Shown: positions 62,311 through 64,000 of the stretch, piece after piece | Layout of the letters: each line of letters opens with the position of its first letter | Position numbering within the stretch: position 1 is the first letter of the stretch | Source of the DNA: Cardinalis cardinalis | Taxonomy: Eukaryota > Chordata > Aves > Passeriformes > Cardinalidae | Direction of reading: 5' to 3' | DNA length: 64,000 bases | NCBI GenBank assembly: GCA_014549065.1 | Contig: JACDOX010000044.1 | Location: 992,001-1,056,000 of the forward strand | Notes under the pieces: generated by a model | What the model saw: only the letters and a program-made list of their open reading frames with translations | What the model was told of the DNA's origin: nothing | Database searches by the model: none | Position numbers and translations under genes: made by a program

Positions 62311-64000
62311 GAACTAGCTTTCAATTTTTAGTCATAAATTTGTGATGCTATTTCTAGGAATTTGTTTAATCAATAAGTGATAGAAAAAGTGTCTGCCTCT
62401 GTATCTAGAATATTTTAGATAAAACAATGTATAGCCTAAATTGATTTGTAGAACTAAATGAAGTAATTATGATCAGGCCAGAAAATACCTATATGCAGGA
62501 AAACCCAGTGCATACAAAAGCAGTTGGGTAAGTCGCCAGTCCAACAGAGTTAGGCATGCTGAACGGATAAGAGACCTTATTATTCTGCTGTGCTGTGTTA
62601 AGAAACGTGAAAGAGGCTAAATTCTGATTCAGTGGCTTGCTATGTGTTTTTTATTCAGGCCAGATTTGCTCTGACTTCGTGTGCAGTGGTGTACACCTTG
62701 TGTCCTGGGGAGCAGCAACAATTTACTAATATTTGTTTGCTAGTTTAAATATTTGTTGGTTTGTCCGGGTGGATATAAAGATAGAGAGAAAGAGGAAGGA
62801 AGGTCTGAGGTATTATTTATTTGGGGAAGAAAGTGCAGCCATACAAACAAAAGGAAAAAATAGGTAAACACTTCATGCAAACCGATTTTCTCATTCATAT
62901 ACCTATCACAGTTGTGCCTGATAAAAATACAATTTACCTTTTTTTGCTGGGAATAGCCACCTCTTTCTTTTTAAGGTACCACTCTGAAACTGCTTTCTTT
63001 TCTATCTGTGTTCTTTTTTCCCCCCTCTGGTCTGTATTTGGGGTTGATAATCTTAGGAGCAGAGTATCTGAGATGCTGTTCACCATCTTAAAAAGCCTGT
63101 GTGTCCCATTTTCCCCCTGAAAACAAAAACTCTGGGGGTTTTTTGATGTTTTGAAGGTTAGGAAGATTGCAACATAAAGGAAGCAATTACATGAGCCATT
63201 TAAATCCTTTGATAGGCTCTCACTGGCAAGCCTGACTTGATTGTAGTGAGGATGGAAGAGGCAAGAAGTCTCATCAGACCAATCCCACAGTAGAAATGTG
63301 CACCAAAGAAAGTGCAGGAGAACAAAAGGGACAGATTGTGCCCAGATAAAATCAGATGCCTCAGTAAAGTACAATGGGAAATGTGGGGTTGGTTCAGGTA
63401 TGAATAGCAAGTGTTGTTGCTTTTGTTATTTCAGATGCTGCTGTTACATGCTGGGGTTTACATATTCTTCACTCTTTCTGCATTTTTCTGTGCTTATTTA
63501 TCTTTCCTGAGAAAAACAGATATATATCACAACCACATCTTGAAATACACTGTATTCATAAGCCTCTGATTGACAAAATACGTGAAGAAATCTAACACAA
63601 AAGATGAATTGTAAAAAAATAGAATGTTGCAGAAAACNAGAAAACAGTAAAGTGTGGATTAAAATCCAAGAGGTGTTTATAGAACTGACTCAACAAATCA
63701 GCTTGAACACACTCATACATTTACTTTAGCCTATCTATAATTCAATTTCTAGATTGTTTGCCTCAGTATGTAGGGACTGATTGCCCTCTTGCTTGTTTGT
63801 TTAAATCAGGAACATCTTCTGTGCATTTACTAATTTAACAGTGACATAATGGAGAGATGAGTCAGTCACAGAAAAAAAGTTATATAATGGTATTTCAGAA
63901 AGATGCTCCATAGTTTACTGTGACAAAAAAAAAGTATAAGTCTCAGCAAGGAGATGAAGAAGTCGGACAAAGTGTCTCAGCTTTGATCTGTGCTGATGAA
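62311..64000. other. Gene-free stretch with one long chance frame
   Basis: A 158-codon minus-strand frame (62934-63410) is the second longest in the window. The translation shows no family, no signal peptide and no domain I recognise, and it overlaps plus-strand frames at both ends (62821-63120, 63298-63510). I regard it as chance. No repeat family seen. Confidence 0.45.

Noticed and set aside
61989..62324. 111-codon minus-strand frame with Phe-Leu-Pro-Ser periodicity
   Set aside because: A direct translation of the GGAA repeat, including the N gap.
62934..63410. 158-codon minus-strand open frame
   Set aside because: No recognisable family or domain; overlapped by plus-strand frames at both ends; no splice or promoter context.
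1..64000. CRISPR arrays, operons, phage or plasmid modules, LTR/endogenous retrovirus structures
   Set aside because: No regularly spaced repeats, no compact gene arrangement, and no paired LTRs or retroviral-type coding blocks were seen.

Overview
The window looks like intergenic or deep-intronic DNA from a bird, most likely a songbird (passerine). Three things point there. CR1 retrotransposon copies have the avian 3' end (a repeated ATTCTATGATT-like octamer tail). A SINE has a tRNA-Ile-derived head joined to a CR1 tail, which fits the SINE family known from zebra finch. Long A/T-rich stretches without genes are typical of a bird macrochromosome. Single N bases scattered through the window, plus one 105-base N block, mark it as a draft assembly with masked ambiguous positions.

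I found no protein-coding gene I can support. The longest open frames (about 160 codons) match no family I recognise, contain no domain motifs, and are about what chance gives in 64 kb of A/T-rich DNA. I saw no functional tRNA, rRNA or known ncRNA, no CRISPR array, no operon and no prokaryotic or intact viral feature.

Layout. 0-3 kb: a decayed non-LTR reverse transcriptase fossil (about 1755-2110) and an ancient MIR/CORE-SINE. 5.6-6.0 kb: an 18-bp tandem duplication and a perfect 13-bp inverted repeat. 9.7-10.2 kb: a minus-strand CR1. 12-16.2 kb: three MIR-like remnants and the tRNA-Ile/CR1 SINE. 20-25 kb: a short palindrome, a TA/CA microsatellite and a stretch that might be a conserved non-coding element. 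31.4-32.6 kb: a plus-strand CR1 keeping the end of its ORF2, then a CR1 tail fragment followed directly by a hairpin. 33.5-33.85 kb: a cluster of ambiguous bases. 35.9 kb: a second 13-bp inverted repeat. 43.7-44.1 kb: the longest MIR-like copy. 44.7-56.4 kb: simple repeats (TTTTG, CA, CATC, poly-A), a 20-bp minisatellite-like repeat and a third sizeable CR1. 59.2 kb: a MIR tail. 62.0-62.3 kb: a purine-only GGGA/GGAA tract broken by the assembly gap.

Nothing here forms a pathway or system. The content is a layered record of old (MIR, RT fossil) and younger (CR1, SINE) retroposition plus simple repeats. Family names rest on recalled consensus sequences and were not searched against a library. 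Element edges are approximate, mostly within 10-30 bases.
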